DNA of 64,000 bases from Prostheceraeus crozeri (lineage: Eukaryota > Platyhelminthes > Polycladida > Euryleptidae), in assembly GCA_907163375.1 (NCBI GenBank), contig CAJQUW010006985.1, positions 1,081,867 to 1,145,866 on the forward strand, in the 5' to 3' direction. Positions 42,807-54,677 of this stretch are shown here, piece after piece (within the stretch, counting starts at the first letter, position 1; each line of letters opens with the position of its first letter). Position numbers and translations under genes: made by a program. The notes beneath the pieces were generated by a model. The model did no database searches and was not told the origin of the DNA. It saw nothing but the letters and a program-made list of their open reading frames with translations.

Positions 42807-43477
42807 TTAATTTACACACAGATGCAAGTGTACGTCTGCGTGCTATCGATTGTGGAAGAGGACACATCATTGCGGCGACTAGACAATAGGCACAACGAAA
42901 TTTGAAGATGAACATTAAAGTGTCAACTGATCAGATAAATTATGTTGAATGATGATTTTTAATTTGTTTGCTTGAGTAATAGTCTTTAATTTGATATTTA
43001 AAGAATAGTGACTCACAAATGCTTGCTCGAGTCATGTGGATGGTTTAAAAGAATTTGCCTAGTTGTGATAAAATGAGGAATGAGACTAGTGATGAGAAAG
43101 AATTCAATAGAAAAACTTTATGTCATTTTCGGACACTTCCGAAACGGGATGGCTTTGACTGCATTAGATAGTACCAGTAATCGCTTATAACAGTTACTCA
43201 AACCGTACTTAGCAATCGTTTAAAGCTAAGCGGGTTTAGTTGGGGACCAATTAAAAGCAGTAATCTTTTGATGCCCGAATACTTTGCGTTTTCGATTTAT
43301 GATGAAATCAAAGACTTCTAAATGAACTGTTTTTCAGCGAACTACTCCTTTCACAATAACCTATACTGTAATCAATTTAAACATCATTCAGCTTGATGAA
43401 TTTTGATATGTTTTTACATTTTGATTTGATTGAATTAATAATCTCGCACATTGTTTGAAATATCTCTTTTCTTTTAG
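42807..43477. other. Intron, ends in acceptor of last TSP1 exon
   Basis: No domain was recognised. The last bases (tctcttttcttttag) form a strong acceptor. Confidence 0.4.
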
Positions 43478-43659
43478 TTGACGGACAGTGGAGTGCGTGG
43501 GATTATTATTCAGACTGCAGTGTTACTTGTGGTGTGGGATTTAAGACACGACGTCGACATTGCGATAGCCCTGCCCCAATTGCAGGTGGTAGAAGTTGCA
43601 AAGGAAAGAATGTGCAAACAACTGTGTGTGACAGTAACGTGTTCTGTCCCTGGACATGA
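43478..43659 (+). CDS. TSP1 module 1, exon C: last TSP1 domain and stop
   Basis: A phase-1 terminal exon of 182 bases. With the G of the previous exon it reads VDGQWSAWDYYSDCSVTCGV, then KTRRRHC, the SPAPIAGGRSC loop and a final CDSNVFCPWT followed by TGA. It is a canonical TSP1 repeat ending four residues after its last cysteine. The reading frame is fixed by phase and by the domain. The longer open frame in this interval that starts with the same bases (MTDSG...) is a different frame and is not real. The 3' flank (cctaaacccagtgcccaaaa) is shared with modules 2 and 3. Confidence 0.88.
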
Positions 43660-43997
43660 TCCTTAGTGTCAATTAACAAACAAACATTAGTGCAAAAGTA
43701 CCTAAACCCAGTGCCCAAAATCTGCCATCTTTTCTGGAAGGAAATGATCGATTTGGAATTTATATTATGAAGAATCATGGACTCTGTTGTGAAGTCCAAT
43801 GTCAAAAACAGGACCGCGAATACTCAATGACTGTCAGTGAATTCTCTGATTATGATTTTCGATTTCTTTTTCACCACAACCGCCAGATGTCATTTCAGTA
43901 TAGAGTTATTAATGTAAATATTTGATGTAAATTTTGATTTGTAAATATATTTTATTTCTTTTAACGTATGATTATCGTTATATGCATCTTTAAACAA
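43660..43997. other. 3' flank of TSP1 module 1
   Basis: The flank is homologous in part to the 3' flanks of modules 2 and 3 (caaaatctgccatcttttct, then attatgaag). It is a likely 3' UTR. No canonical AATAAA is evident within 300 bp; the first one lies inside the foldback element at about 44183. Confidence 0.45.
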
Positions 43998-44258
43998 TTG
44001 ACGTGCCATTGAATGAAGGAATTAGAGGCGTCAAAATTCCGGATGTGAGGAAATAATTATTTTATACTTTTCACGAGCTCTTTCATTCAGGTTCTCCGAC
44101 TATTATCAGTTATCAAGAGTATCAGTTACAATATATAATTGAGCTTGATAATGGTCGGCGAAGCTGAATGAAATCGTTCGCAATAAAATTTAAGATCATT
44201 ATTTCATGACATCCGGAATTTTGAGGCCTGTAATTCTTTCATCGTATGACGTGTTAAA
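43998..44258. repeat. Foldback element (about 260 bp)
   Basis: The outer arms pair (acgtgccattgaatgaa with ttcatcgtatgacgt; gcgtcaaaattccggatgt with acatccggaattttgaggc). The inner arms pair again (ttcattcaggttctccgact with gtcggcgaagctgaatgaa), so the whole element is one imperfect palindrome. It lies directly 3' of TSP1 module 1 and is not coding. Confidence 0.65.
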
Positions 44259-45846
44259 TAAGTATTTTTGAGCTTTGCTTGGAAATCATGCTATTAATTA
44301 GAATCAATGCACGAGTGTACGATTCGACACGTGGTTGTGACGGATTAAGAAAAATGTTCAACAATGATTTAACCAGGATTATTATTTCGCCGGTCTGGTA
44401 GCTTCAGCTGTATCATTGCTCGTTCAAAGTTCAAAATTATTCAAGTATTAGAGAAGTTGTTAACTTGAAACGATCGAATTTTCCCACCACTCACAAGATA
44501 AAAGCAAGTTTGTTAGCTGCAAGTAATAACACCTTATTGATCTTTAGGTCAATTTTATAAATTTTGAGAGCACAAGTAAATTGCAGAATAATAATCTATG
44601 GGACAATTATTCTGGAATCAAAATTCAAGCACAATTCCGAAGCATATCTAAGTCTTCAATACTTTCACTAAAGAGGAAGCTAAACAGTGCGGTCTACTCA
44701 TTTATTTTTATTGACACAATGAATGCAGGGTGTCCACCATGTGCGTGACCTTGAATTTGAAAGAAAATCTTGTTTTTGGGCTTCAAACTTGGAATAATTG
44801 AAGAAAATTTGATTTGCCATATCATGAAAATCAAACTCATGTACCGGGTAAGGGTTTTTGCTGAACACATCAGTGCTATAATAGGCTTGCTGTCTTGCAT
44901 TATAGAATTTGCATGTAGAAATTATAGAAATACATATAGGCCCATTACAGAATTATAAGGATATGTTATAAAAGTAGTGAAACAACTGAAAAATCCGAAG
45001 TTTTGGGCTTCATTTGGATGACTAAAAAAACCTTGGCAATTTAGAAAACTGGACTTTGAAAATAGTGAATTTTGAACGAAGTATGCTTGAAAAGCATTGA
45101 ACTTTGAAGAAATTTATCATTGAATAACCAATGCTCAGCAATTCTAATCAACAGATTTCAGAAATACCTATACTGTTGTTATACATAGCCTACTGTTGTC
45201 GGGAAGCATGCTTTAGGTCTCTTGCTTAGGAAAGGAAAGCAGTAATGACACCCTGTCTTATCTAAATATTGAATTCATTAGTGATTCTTGCAAAGAATGC
45301 ACAGTAGGTCTATTGCTGATAAATACGATGTCCGGTAGGCCTACTTCGATTCATTCCCGAATTCGGGAATTTCTTGAAAATTTTAATTCACTCCAGAATT
45401 CCGAAAATCCCGAAATTTTTCATTATGCAGTATCTATAAAAAATAAGTTTTGTGATTTTGGATCCTGTTGCTGTTCAACAGCTTCAGTAAATATCAGCGC
45501 TCACGAGTAATCATATCTAAAATATCAATTTCAAACCTCTCGACTCCTTTATCAAACCTTATGATTCCTTTATTACAGGGATTTTGGGATCAAATGTAGA
45601 AAATTCTGTCAAACAACGACGTATTTCCCATGGCCTTGTGAATGGAAGAAGACCACCACAGCATTTTGTAAATATCGATCGAAATAAGTACGCTTTGATA
45701 TTTATGAAATCTATTCTATCAGTGCTGAGCTGATGTAGATTTGCCATTTTATTCTGTCGTCCAAAATGGTATGATGTACGTTTATCTTAAGTCTGCAATA
45801 TTAATGGTTCGTTCTCGCCATATCTTACTGTGTAAAATGTACTATA
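44259..45846. other. Intergenic, no gene recognised
   Basis: AT-rich with short open frames only. A small palindrome (cccgaattcggg) lies near 45356. Confidence 0.4.
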
Positions 45847-46302
45847 CACTAGATGACATGCCACGCGTAATTCACGAGTAATTACGGAGCACCCCACACA
45901 TCCGCGGTTAAAGACATTCTATTCTTCTACGCGCATACAAACGCGCTGCACTAAGTGTCAGAAATCACTTGATCTAATGTTGTTAAAACATGGGGCGCGT
46001 TTATGAATACGCGCGGTCGAGCGTTTATAGTTTGCGCGTCGTCTACGGTTGTCTACGTTGCCGCTTGAACCACGGATGAACCGCTAAGCATGTTCTGTCT
46101 TCCATGAGCATGAAATTGAGGTCCTATCACATTGTTTAGCCTCTGATACATGCAGACACATGAGACGCAAAGTCTATATAACAGGACTGCCGACAGATGT
46201 TGCAGCAATGTCACGCATAGCCACGGATGTTTGGGGTCATGTGTAACTGCGCGTAGTTTACGCGTGAATTACGCGTAATTGAGCGTGGCATGTCACATAG
46301 TG
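45847..46302. mobile_element. Miniature inverted-repeat element, CACTA-like ends
   Basis: The left end cactagatgacatgccacgc and right end (complement cactatgtgacatgccacgc) form inverted repeats. The pairing continues through cgtaattcacg/cgtgaattacg. The interior is noticeably richer in CpG and GC (gcgcgtcgtctacggttgtc) than its surroundings. No coding remnant or clear target duplication was found, so the superfamily is uncertain. Confidence 0.6.
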
Positions 46303-47231
46303 AAGCCTTCTGAGTGTCTGCTCTGCTGCGCATCAACACTGCAGGAAGAGGAAAAGGGATGAAGCCAAAGCGAACGAGGAGATCAGAAGGAAAGGAATGG
46401 AAGCCAGAATTATTGGAGATTTTCCATTTTGCGGATGTCAAATGAGTGTCTTACAAATATCGAAAGTCCTGCCCCAGAAACGGATCGGCAATTGCAAGAA
46501 CATATTTCCAAAAAAGATAAACTTGCTGAGTTTATTACGCCGGCAACAATCAAAGTGAAAGACTCGAAAGAAAAATTGAAATCTCTGTTATAGAAAAAAT
46601 ACACTGTCGAAATAAAAAGAAAAAAGATCATGCTTTTAATGGATCAATTTGTCGTAAAAGATTCCATATCTTCCAAATAACTTCAGACCTATGTGAATTT
46701 AATTACTAATAGATGAATGTGGATCAACTGGGTGTTTTTTGTAATAAAACATGATTATGTACATGTTGTGAAATTATCAATATTATTGAACAGATAAACT
46801 TAACTGCAGAGTTCAAATGGTAGTGGTACAGTGCTTAGAAGAAAATGATTTATACAGGGTGAGTTTTTAGTAACGCAATGCTTTAGCAAATCTGAAAATC
46901 AACATAATTCAAGATACATGCACTTTTTTTGTAGTCGGCATGTAGTATACACTTTGGGATTTATGTGTGAGTGGTTAAAATAGTTCGCATTACGGTTCGC
47001 AGTTTTGGTAAATTATCTAAATTTCCTTTGAATATTTTTGTGGTTTTCACATGTCATCATTAAATAACAGGCCGATCTAAATGAAAAACACATGTAACAG
47101 GGATATGACGATTAGATAATATTTTCTCGTGTTACTTTACGCTTTATGTTCTTGAAGTATTCAGATTCGCTTGTAATATCAGAGATTCCAATTATTCTAA
47201 ACCCAGTCACATGATGATAAGCTTTATGAAA

Positions 47232-47284
<53 letters not shown>

Positions 47285-48230
47285 ATAATATAAGCTTATC
47301 ATGTATAAGGTTTGAAGAATTGTTAAGGATATTTCTTAGTCTTGTTGAACATTAACAAGGCTGTTCCTGCGGATCCAAATACTTATATTATGCAGACTAT
47401 CAGTAACCTATTAATGAATACTATCCCAATTAACGGTTTATATGCTGTTTTAATGTGATAGTAGGCTACATAATTCCCAAAATTTCATCCATGCGCTATG
47501 ATGAAAATATGAACGCAGTATACGTTATGGAGTTATGAAAGGTACATTGTGTAGTAAGTAATCGGGGGATTTAAGTACATGCAATCCAGAAAAACAGATT
47601 ATTAAACAAAGTTTATTAGAGATACAAGTGATAGCATAATTAAATAACAAATAGGTAAGTTTGAGGGGAATTGAAGGTACTGGAAATCAATCAATACCGG
47701 AAGAAGGAAGCATATACTCGTAGTATAAAAAATTAGGAACAGGTGAGTATAAAAGGAGGCCTATTGCTCGATTAGATTGAAATCGAATTCAGTCAGCTCT
47801 GTGTTCATATATTTTTCAGTGTTACCTCTGTGATCCCGAATGAAAATAACGCATGTTCTTAAAAGTTAGAAAGCTTATCGCCCTCTTATCCATGATATAA
47901 CATCAGAGCACCTTTTATCAAAATTAACTTAAGCCATTGATTATGTAATGGATAGAGGATGGCTACACGATTCCCTGGGACATAAGGAGGAAAATTAATT
48001 GATCAATCCCGAGGGCCCGATCGGAGGGTATTTATCAAGTAATTTCATGAGCAATTATTGGAATTTTTATTAGCAATTCAATGTGATACTTTTGTGGAAA
48101 ATTCACTATTGCATCATATATTCCAACGAAGGCATGGATAAATAAGCTTTTATTTATAAGATAAGACAAATGTATATTTCTTGAAAAGAAAATCATATGT
48201 AACATCACATAATTACAAAGTGAATACATA
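46303..48230. other. Intergenic; contains a (TA)n microsatellite, no gene recognised
   Basis: Short open frames without domains. The only clear feature is the TA run listed separately. Confidence 0.4.
47234..47281. repeat. (TA)n microsatellite
   Basis: About 48 bases of uninterrupted alternating T and A, flanked on one side by tataatataagctt. Such runs are length-polymorphic. Confidence 0.95.
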
Positions 48231-50110
48231 TCAACAATTGTCATTCACCAAGTTAACAGTAAAGGGAAAGAAGGATCGCTTCCTCTTCAATGTTCTGCAA
48301 AAAGGAACAGCAAATTTTCTACTGAAAGTAAGTGTACGAGGGACAAGATGAGCAAGGGAGTGATCTTCATTCGTGGTTATGCTCTTGAAAAGTTTTTTAC
48401 TTATGACATTGCGGCGATGGGTGATTTCATCAACGGCGCAATTACAAACGGCCTGGCATCTTGAAAATGATCATGAGCTCTTCTGTCAATTTTTAAAGTG
48501 TTTTGGACAGTGTGACATTCAAACCAACAAAACAAGCTGCATTACAGCTCTAATAAAACCATTATACTCGTACAATTGGCGGAGTTCGTGATGATTGAGA
48601 TACAGTCTCATTCTATTAAGTACATAAAATTATTCACAGTTGAAGTAATTTTATCTACATGCATCTTCTATCAGCTTAAATCACACGTGACAATGACACC
48701 CAAGATATTTACATTTTCTACAACTTCAAAGATACGGGCTCAAAGTTAAACGCTTTTTATCACATATAGCAATTTTAGATTTCGATGCGCTAAGTTTTAG
48801 ATCATTATTGATGCACCATACTTGCACATTTTCAATCTCCTGATTTGCATAAGCTAACATTTTATTAGAATCGGAATGCCATATGGGCAATACAAGAGAA
48901 AGATCATTAGCGCATTTCGCAGCACAAGTAGTTGACAACACAGAATTAGATTCATCTGCGCGCGCTTCGGTTTCCTAGAAAGGAAAAATTGTATGCAACC
49001 TTAATATTGAAATGGCACAGCTTGCTCCTTCTCGAATGGATAATTCGTGTATCACTTGCTATTGGAAATGGCAAACAATAAGCTGTCAGCAGGGGACACC
49101 AGAGCCAGTGAGAGATGCGTGCGTGCTGTGCTATCACTTCCCACACAGCAAAACACACATCGATGCATGGCTTCGATTCAATGTATGCACTACACAGTGA
49201 GAAATGCCGAGGAGAGGATTTGAAATCATCAAGTGAACTAATTTTCGTACGCCTGCTACTTTCTTTAATAATGATTGGAAGGACCAACATTATGGAGAAA
49301 ACTTGTGCGCAATGATCTGAATTGTTCGAATCTGAAGGAATTTTGGCAATCGAAGCACTTTGCTGGAACTCACATTAATCCGCAAGCGACGCACGACTTT
49401 TTTTCCTATCTCTGTAAGGTATTAGGAATTCCTTCTTGCCCACCTAATAGGTTCCTCTAATGTGCCGTCAGTTTCGTATTAATCACACTTCTAGCAAACC
49501 GAAGCAGATAAACAAAATATTTAATTCTGTGGTTGACAACGTACACTATAGATCACTGATAAACACTGAAAATAGAAAAGCGGCAAGCACAGTACCCTGA
49601 AAAGAAAGGCAGATACAATTTTGTAAGAATCAGAGCAGTGACCTTTAACCTTGACCCAAGCACTTCTTCCTTCTAGATAATCTTTAATCCATAATACGAA
49701 TCCCGTTGGTAATTCAAAATTGAACAATTTTCTATAAATAATTTATGATTAATGAAATCGAATGCCTTTGAAAGTCTACGGTTACAAAAACCGAGCCACA
49801 AAAATTGTCAGTATCATAATTCTCTGTCAGGGCTTCCATAATAGCAATCATCGCCGTTGTTGTTGATGAATTTCTACGAAATCCATGCTGCTCATTGCCG
49901 AATAGTGCTTCCAAGGATTTTCTCATTTTTCCCAACACAATTTTTTCTAAAATTTTTGATGGGATGGAGGTCAACAATATCGGACGTAATAGATGTAAGG
50001 TAAACGGTTTTGTCTTGGGTACTGGAATGACTACCGATTCTTTCCATTGTTGAGGGAAGATGCGACTTTTATTATTAATTTATGAATTTGTCAATCGATA
50101 GAGACCGGTG
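48231..50110 (-). mobile_element. CR1/L2-like LINE, old copy split by a hAT-like insertion
   Basis: On the minus strand a degraded reverse transcriptase can be followed in order: FPQQWKESVVIPVPKTKP (about 50085), PSKILEKIVLGKMRKSLE, FGNEQHGFRRNSST, GFVLWIKDYLEGRSAWVKV, then after the insertion KCANDLSLVLP (in place of YADD), LKLSASKSKI and NVNILGVIV. It ends with the C-terminal IDRRAH and FCRTLKRKRSFFPF...LVN and a TGA at 48231. Several frame changes and stops are present. The C-terminal FF-P-x-LN ending is typical of CR1/L2-like elements. The endonuclease half is absent. Confidence 0.75.
48939..49531. mobile_element. hAT-like non-autonomous DNA transposon, copy B
   Basis: Inverted ends (cacagaatta at 48939; taattctgtg ending 49531) are flanked by exact 8-bp duplications gttgacaa (48931-48938 and 49532-49539). 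The insertion interrupts the LINE reverse transcriptase just before its active-site box, so it is younger than the LINE. The ends continue as related inner repeats (cttcggtttcctagaaagg and its counterpart near 49495). Copy A lies at 12922-13441. A plus-strand frame reads KHFAGTHINPQATHDFFSYL, which may be a transposase remnant, but I cannot assign it. Confidence 0.75.
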
Positions 50111-50429
50111 TTGGTCAATATAGAAGTGTATTCCTGCCATCAGCCAGTAAATATTTCTTAGTCACTTATTGATGTCAGTTCGAAGCACATCACGATTATT
50201 TCAGAATACAATGATTGATGCATGATATTCGATCATCATTTTATAATGGAAAGCGCTTCTTGGAAGTGATGGAAATTTGATTCTCATCACAGGCAATTAT
50301 AAATATTTGTACTGCTTTGTTTGAAGCTTGTTAGTAGGCTAAGACATCACAAAGTGGCGAAATCTACATGGTGAAAGAAGATTCAATATTAAGAAGATAA
50401 ACACACATCTGATGTGATTATATATTGGC

Positions 50430-50873
50430 ATGGAAACATCGTTTGTTGATAAACGTCATCGAGTAGCATCTCGAGTTGGCAGACATCAGGGTAGAGACTC
50501 CTCTGAAACATTACCCAGCGTTACGGGAATGGCATATGTCTTATCTCCGAATGATTTGTTTTGTTCTTTCGATAAAGATGAGATGCATGTTTTGCCAAAC
50601 AAATTTCGTGCTGAATTGCAAGTTTTGTAAACGACCGATGAGTTTGTTGGTCAGACAGAAAGTGCAGCAGGGTTTTTGAACCTGTTGGTACGTGATTTTT
50701 CTGATGTCTTTCCAACGACTGAAAAGCTACTCAAAACACTCACCACGCTTAGCGTGTCAAGTTGTGGTTGTGAAATATCCTTCTCTACTCTCAAAAGAAT
50801 TAAAAGATTTTCTAGGACGAGGATGTCCGATGAGAGATTGTGTAGCTTGTCTTTTCTTTCGATTGAAAAATAA
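50430..50873 (+). pseudogene. hAT transposase relic
   Basis: A plus-strand fragment ends in LSVSSCGCEISFSTLKRIKR followed by MSDERLCSLSFLSIEK. This matches the C-terminal dimerisation region of hAT transposases (the usual xxERSFSxLKRIKxxxRxxMxxERLxxLxxLxIE). Upstream frames (VASRVGRHQGRD, then VLSPNDLFCSFDK) fit the region before the dimerisation domain but in changed frames and with a gap. The catalytic part is missing. Confidence 0.65.
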
Positions 50874-50879
50874 CTCATA

Positions 50880-51655
50880 GCCTGCATGATGAAAAATGTC
50901 ATTTAGATGTCATCGACATTTTTGCAACGTCAGAAAGAAGAATATAAGAATTGATGAAAAAATGAATGTTGAATTGGAATGCTTTGTATATACTTCATTT
51001 AGAAGGTACAAGTGTACGAATGCTGTATATACTCATGTGCATTTTAAAACGATATGATAAAATGCGAACAATTACATAATAGTTTGTACCTGCCGCTTGC
51101 CTATTGATTATAATGCCGCTTGCTTCACAATTTGCCCTCCGTCACAGAAAGACATTGGCATAGTCTAAAATTGGCAAGCAAGGACATGTGATATTTGCTG
51201 AGATATCTCTGTCAATTATCTTTTTCCATAATTTACCCATGGACTCCTAGATATACATAATCCTAGATATAGGGAATTCATGATTGACCTCATTATTCCA
51301 CCTATTATCAGTGCATCCTCCTCTAGCCATTGCATATGCAGCAAAAAAGCGTTGAAACAGGGAACCCTAATCGCAGCGTCCACTTCTAGACTTCCCTGGT
51401 TGAGGCTTGCGCGTACGATGCATCTCTATGGTTCATAGGGAAGTATGAAATTCAAAACTTGCTTAAAATGCAAATTGCAATTTTCACACTCACCTTCAAA
51501 ATTGACTGAGGAAGCAATGACTCTGAATTGACATATATTTCAATCACGAACAATTCAAGCGCCTGCCCACAATCCACAGAATTACCGAACCAATCGCACG
51601 TCCTTGCCATCAACGCATATTTATTTCCGCTTCGAAGTTCTACCAATGTGGCTCA
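50880..51655. other. Intergenic, upstream of TSP1 module 2
   Basis: No gene was seen. The last 40-60 bases are homologous to the upstream region of module 1 (tatttatttccg, gctcagcatt), the best candidate for a shared 5' UTR or promoter. Confidence 0.4.
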
Positions 51656-51678
51656 GCATTTTCAAATCAACCAACTCA

Positions 51679-52114
51679 ATGTCAACGACTGTCTTGCTTG
51701 CCGTCTTGTGCTTTTTACCGTCCTGCTCTTTTATTTCTTTTGCATTTTCCTCTCCAGTGCACGGAGGCTGGACTCCTTGGTCATCCTGGTCAGTTTGTGA
51801 TCAACGATGCGGGAATGGCACAAAAAATCGAGTGCGTTTCTGCAAAAATCCAGTCCCATCGAATGGAGGAAGGCAATGCCCTGGTAGTCAATTAGAGACA
51901 AAATTCTGCTCAATACACTGCCCGGTGCATGGAGGCTGGGGAGATTGGGTTGCCGGAGAAAAAGCGTGCATTTCAGATAGTGGTAAAGATTGCAGCTTCG
52001 GTTATCAAACATTTTTTCGATATTGTAATAATCCAAAACCTTCGAATGGAGGAAGTGATTGCAGCGGGTCAGCTTCGGACATGCGAAAATGCTGGCACCG
52101 AGTTGGATGCCCAA
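51679..52114 (+). CDS. TSP1 module 2, exon A: signal peptide plus two TSP1 domains
   Basis: The ATG at 51679 starts a strong signal peptide (MSTTVLLAVLCFLPSCSF), followed by SSPVHGGW and a canonical TSP1 (WTPWSSWSVCDQRCGNG, RVRFC, PSNGGRQC). The second, degenerate TSP1 (GGWGDWVAGEKAC, YCNNPKPSNGG, CWHRVGC) lacks the CSxTCG box, as in module 1. An acceptor (tttcctctccag|) ends at 51757 inside the reading frame, at the same place as in module 1. The donor A|gtaaga is at 52115. Exons A, B and C give 313 aa with no interruption, so this copy looks functional. Confidence 0.85.
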
Positions 52115-52301
52115 GTAAGAGACTGCTTGTTTTTGCAACATTGAAGTATCATCTATATAGATGAACGTCTGTAATCGCTAGGTTGCAGGTCTAGGCAGGA
52201 ATACAAAATCTGGGGATCTGGATTCGTAGATTCGTGCACAGAGCGTTAATAAACCTACACGTATTTTTTTCGAAAACTCGAGGTGAAGAGGCCATTACTT
52301 C

Positions 52302-53131
52302 CATAGAGTAAGTATATTTAGGTAGAGTGGTAACTCAGCATTTATTAAATCTCCAATGTGTTTACACTTTCGATTTTATTAAATGAACTCGTGGGGAATA
52401 CAGGTGGTATTGTCAGCAAGTGTGAGATATGCAAATTTTTGCAGTTTTGAAGAAATTGCAGCGGAATTGACTAATGATGATGGTATAATGCAGAAGGAAT
52501 AATTGCATTTCACAGATTCTCATGACAGCCTTGAAGATTTAATGTTTGTTAAATTAGCAATTCAATGGGTTCCTATTACTTTCATGCTCAACCTCAAGAG
52601 TATTTTCTTAAGCGTGATCATGTCACAGGCAACCTGACACTGGCACAGCAAAATCACATCATAATCAATGACAATGATTTCAATTTGACTTTGAAAGATG
52701 TAAATGGTTCCACATCACTATTCAGATTCAAGAAATGAAACATGAATTTAGCTTTGAATCATAAAATCATGCCGGTGAAAAGGGAATAAAAAACTTTAAA
52801 TTTCAGCCAAGAAAGCACGAATAATATCGCGACTTTTTCATGAAGACTTTCATTATAATGCAATTCATGAAATTCCCTTGATAATCAGCTTGATTTCCGC
52901 TTAGTTAGGATGATCATTAGCAAATATTCATTCCTTTTGATATCCAACTTGTTTCATAGTACTTATATAGCAGAGTCATCTCGGTAGTATTAAAATGAGC
53001 AAATTTTGACTTTTTTTCAAAAGTGCTCAAATAATTTTTTGGATCCGGGAATAAACTTTTCATATAAAAATTTTCACTGTATACAGATACTTTTTTGAGT
53101 CGACACTCTACCTATATATCCCTACTCTATG
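52302..53131. mobile_element. hAT-like miniature element in intron A-B, copy in unit 1
   Basis: The 830-bp element has inverted ends of about 28 bp (catagagtaagtatatttag... from 52302, complement ending tactctatg at 53131). It is flanked by exact 8-bp duplications attacttc (52294-52301 and 53132-53139). An 8-bp duplication points to the hAT superfamily. There is no transposase. The same element at the same place in unit 2 shows that it inserted before the 4.2-kb duplication. Module 1 lacks it. Confidence 0.75.
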
Positions 53132-53585
53132 ATTACTTCTGTCAGTTTTAACATCTAACAAAGACCTAGTATTTCTACTTCTCCCTACTTTCCGTTCGAG
53201 TGCTGTGAAGTCAAAATGAGTGGAGTTTATCAATATTGTTTATTTTCAAAAACAACTCTATCAAAAAACTCTTTTTATGACGCACATGAAGCCCCAATAG
53301 TAGTAACATTGATAGGGAAAGCAACAATAATTAAAACACTGAAAGCGGCAATTTTGGAGGTTGCTGTTGCTTTTTCAACACAATATAGTTACTATTGTAT
53401 GTACAGTAGTATTGACGACTTGTTATAAATGATTAAGTAAAAATAATTTCGTAACCTCTTGGCGACCGACAGACAGTGCGCACGTCAGGGTTTTACTTAC
53501 ACCATATTCCACTATATTCTTTCGATGTATTCATGTGTTCGATTTGTATTGACATGTGCTGAAAACCCTATCTGTCTTTATACAG

Positions 53586-53909
53586 GTGGCCTGCAAAAAC
53601 CAGCAAATTTCAGCATGCAATCGTTCAGGAATAAAACTGCATTGGCAACTTGGATGGAGATGCCATACGGTATCCGTGCCACCAAGTTTACAATTCACTA
53701 TTCGCACGACACTTATGGTGGTACACATAGAGGAAGTGTGAGTGTCAGACCGAAACCTGGTCCGGATCCTCCAATCGAAATTAGAAAGTATTCAAAACTG
53801 ATCGACTTCAGACAATCATATGCAAGTGGACAAGTTACAGCATATATTGAAGCTGAATCAATCTCATCGAAAGTCAATTCGTCTTCTGATAAATTTTCGG
53901 TCGGCAGCG
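53586..53909 (+). CDS. TSP1 module 2, exon B: fibronectin-III-like domain
   Basis: A 324-base phase-1 exon between ctttatacag| and g|gtgagt. It is homologous to the exon at 37455-37784: GLQKPANFSMQSFRNKTALA, then TIHYSH, SVSVRPKPGPDPPIEIRKYS and GQVTAYIEAES. Compared with module 1 the loop between the middle strands is rewritten (DTYGGTHRG for TAASGSDRG) and the C-terminal tail is two residues shorter. It joins exon A with an AGT codon and exon C with a GTT codon. Confidence 0.78.
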
Positions 53910-54201
53910 GTGAGTTTTCAACTAACTCATCTCCAACCTTTTTGCTAGAGTTCCTAATGACAATCGAGTTGTTTCCTTTCCGTATTTTGCACAGAAAATT
54001 TTGAGTCTGCTGCTTCTATTATTTTGTCATTAGTTTATCGAAATATAGCTTTACAACATGTTCGTGCGCATAGGCGAAGATGACTAATGAAAATAATGTA
54101 AAGTGATCAAAATTATTGAAATGTATAGGTTTTCCTTCTATCCAAGAAATATTTGGATTATATGAGCCTTCAATATTTAGTTAAACATATCACAGTAGTA
54201 A

Positions 54202-54254
54202 GCAGCAATTATATTCATGCTGACGAAAAAAGATTACGTAACAGCAATGAGTCG
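54202..54254 (+). repeat. Direct repeat 3' of H4, unit 1 (repeat A)
   Basis: The 53-base sequence (gcagcaattatattcatgct ... gtaacagcaatgagtcg) is repeated at 54626-54677 on the other side of the histone gene with a few differences. The two copies are about 424 bp apart and bracket the H4 gene. Confidence 0.8.
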
Positions 54255-54282
54255 TTTTTGGCGTTCACTCAGGAGAAACGCA

Positions 54283-54603
<321 letters not shown>

Positions 54604-54625
54604 CTATCAACTGTGATATACAGCA

Positions 54626-54677
54626 AACAGCAATTATATTCATGCTGGCCAAAAAATCACGTAACAGCAATGAGTCG
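54626..54677 (+). repeat. Direct repeat 5' of H4, unit 1 (repeat B)
   Basis: This is the partner of 54202-54254, lying 32-83 bases upstream of the H4 start codon, so it may overlap the H4 promoter. On the minus strand it contains gaatataatt, a possible but weak TATA-like box. Confidence 0.75.

Noticed and set aside
43478-43666. Open frame starting MTDSGVRG, with relatives at 55480
   Set aside because: It overlaps the last TSP1 exon in the wrong register. The splice phase and the TSP1 motif fix a different frame ending at 43659.
53216-53428. 70-codon frame in the intron of module 2 with a near-identical partner at 57423
   Set aside because: The similarity is explained by the recent 4.2-kb duplication. 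Module 1 has no counterpart and there is no recognisable domain.
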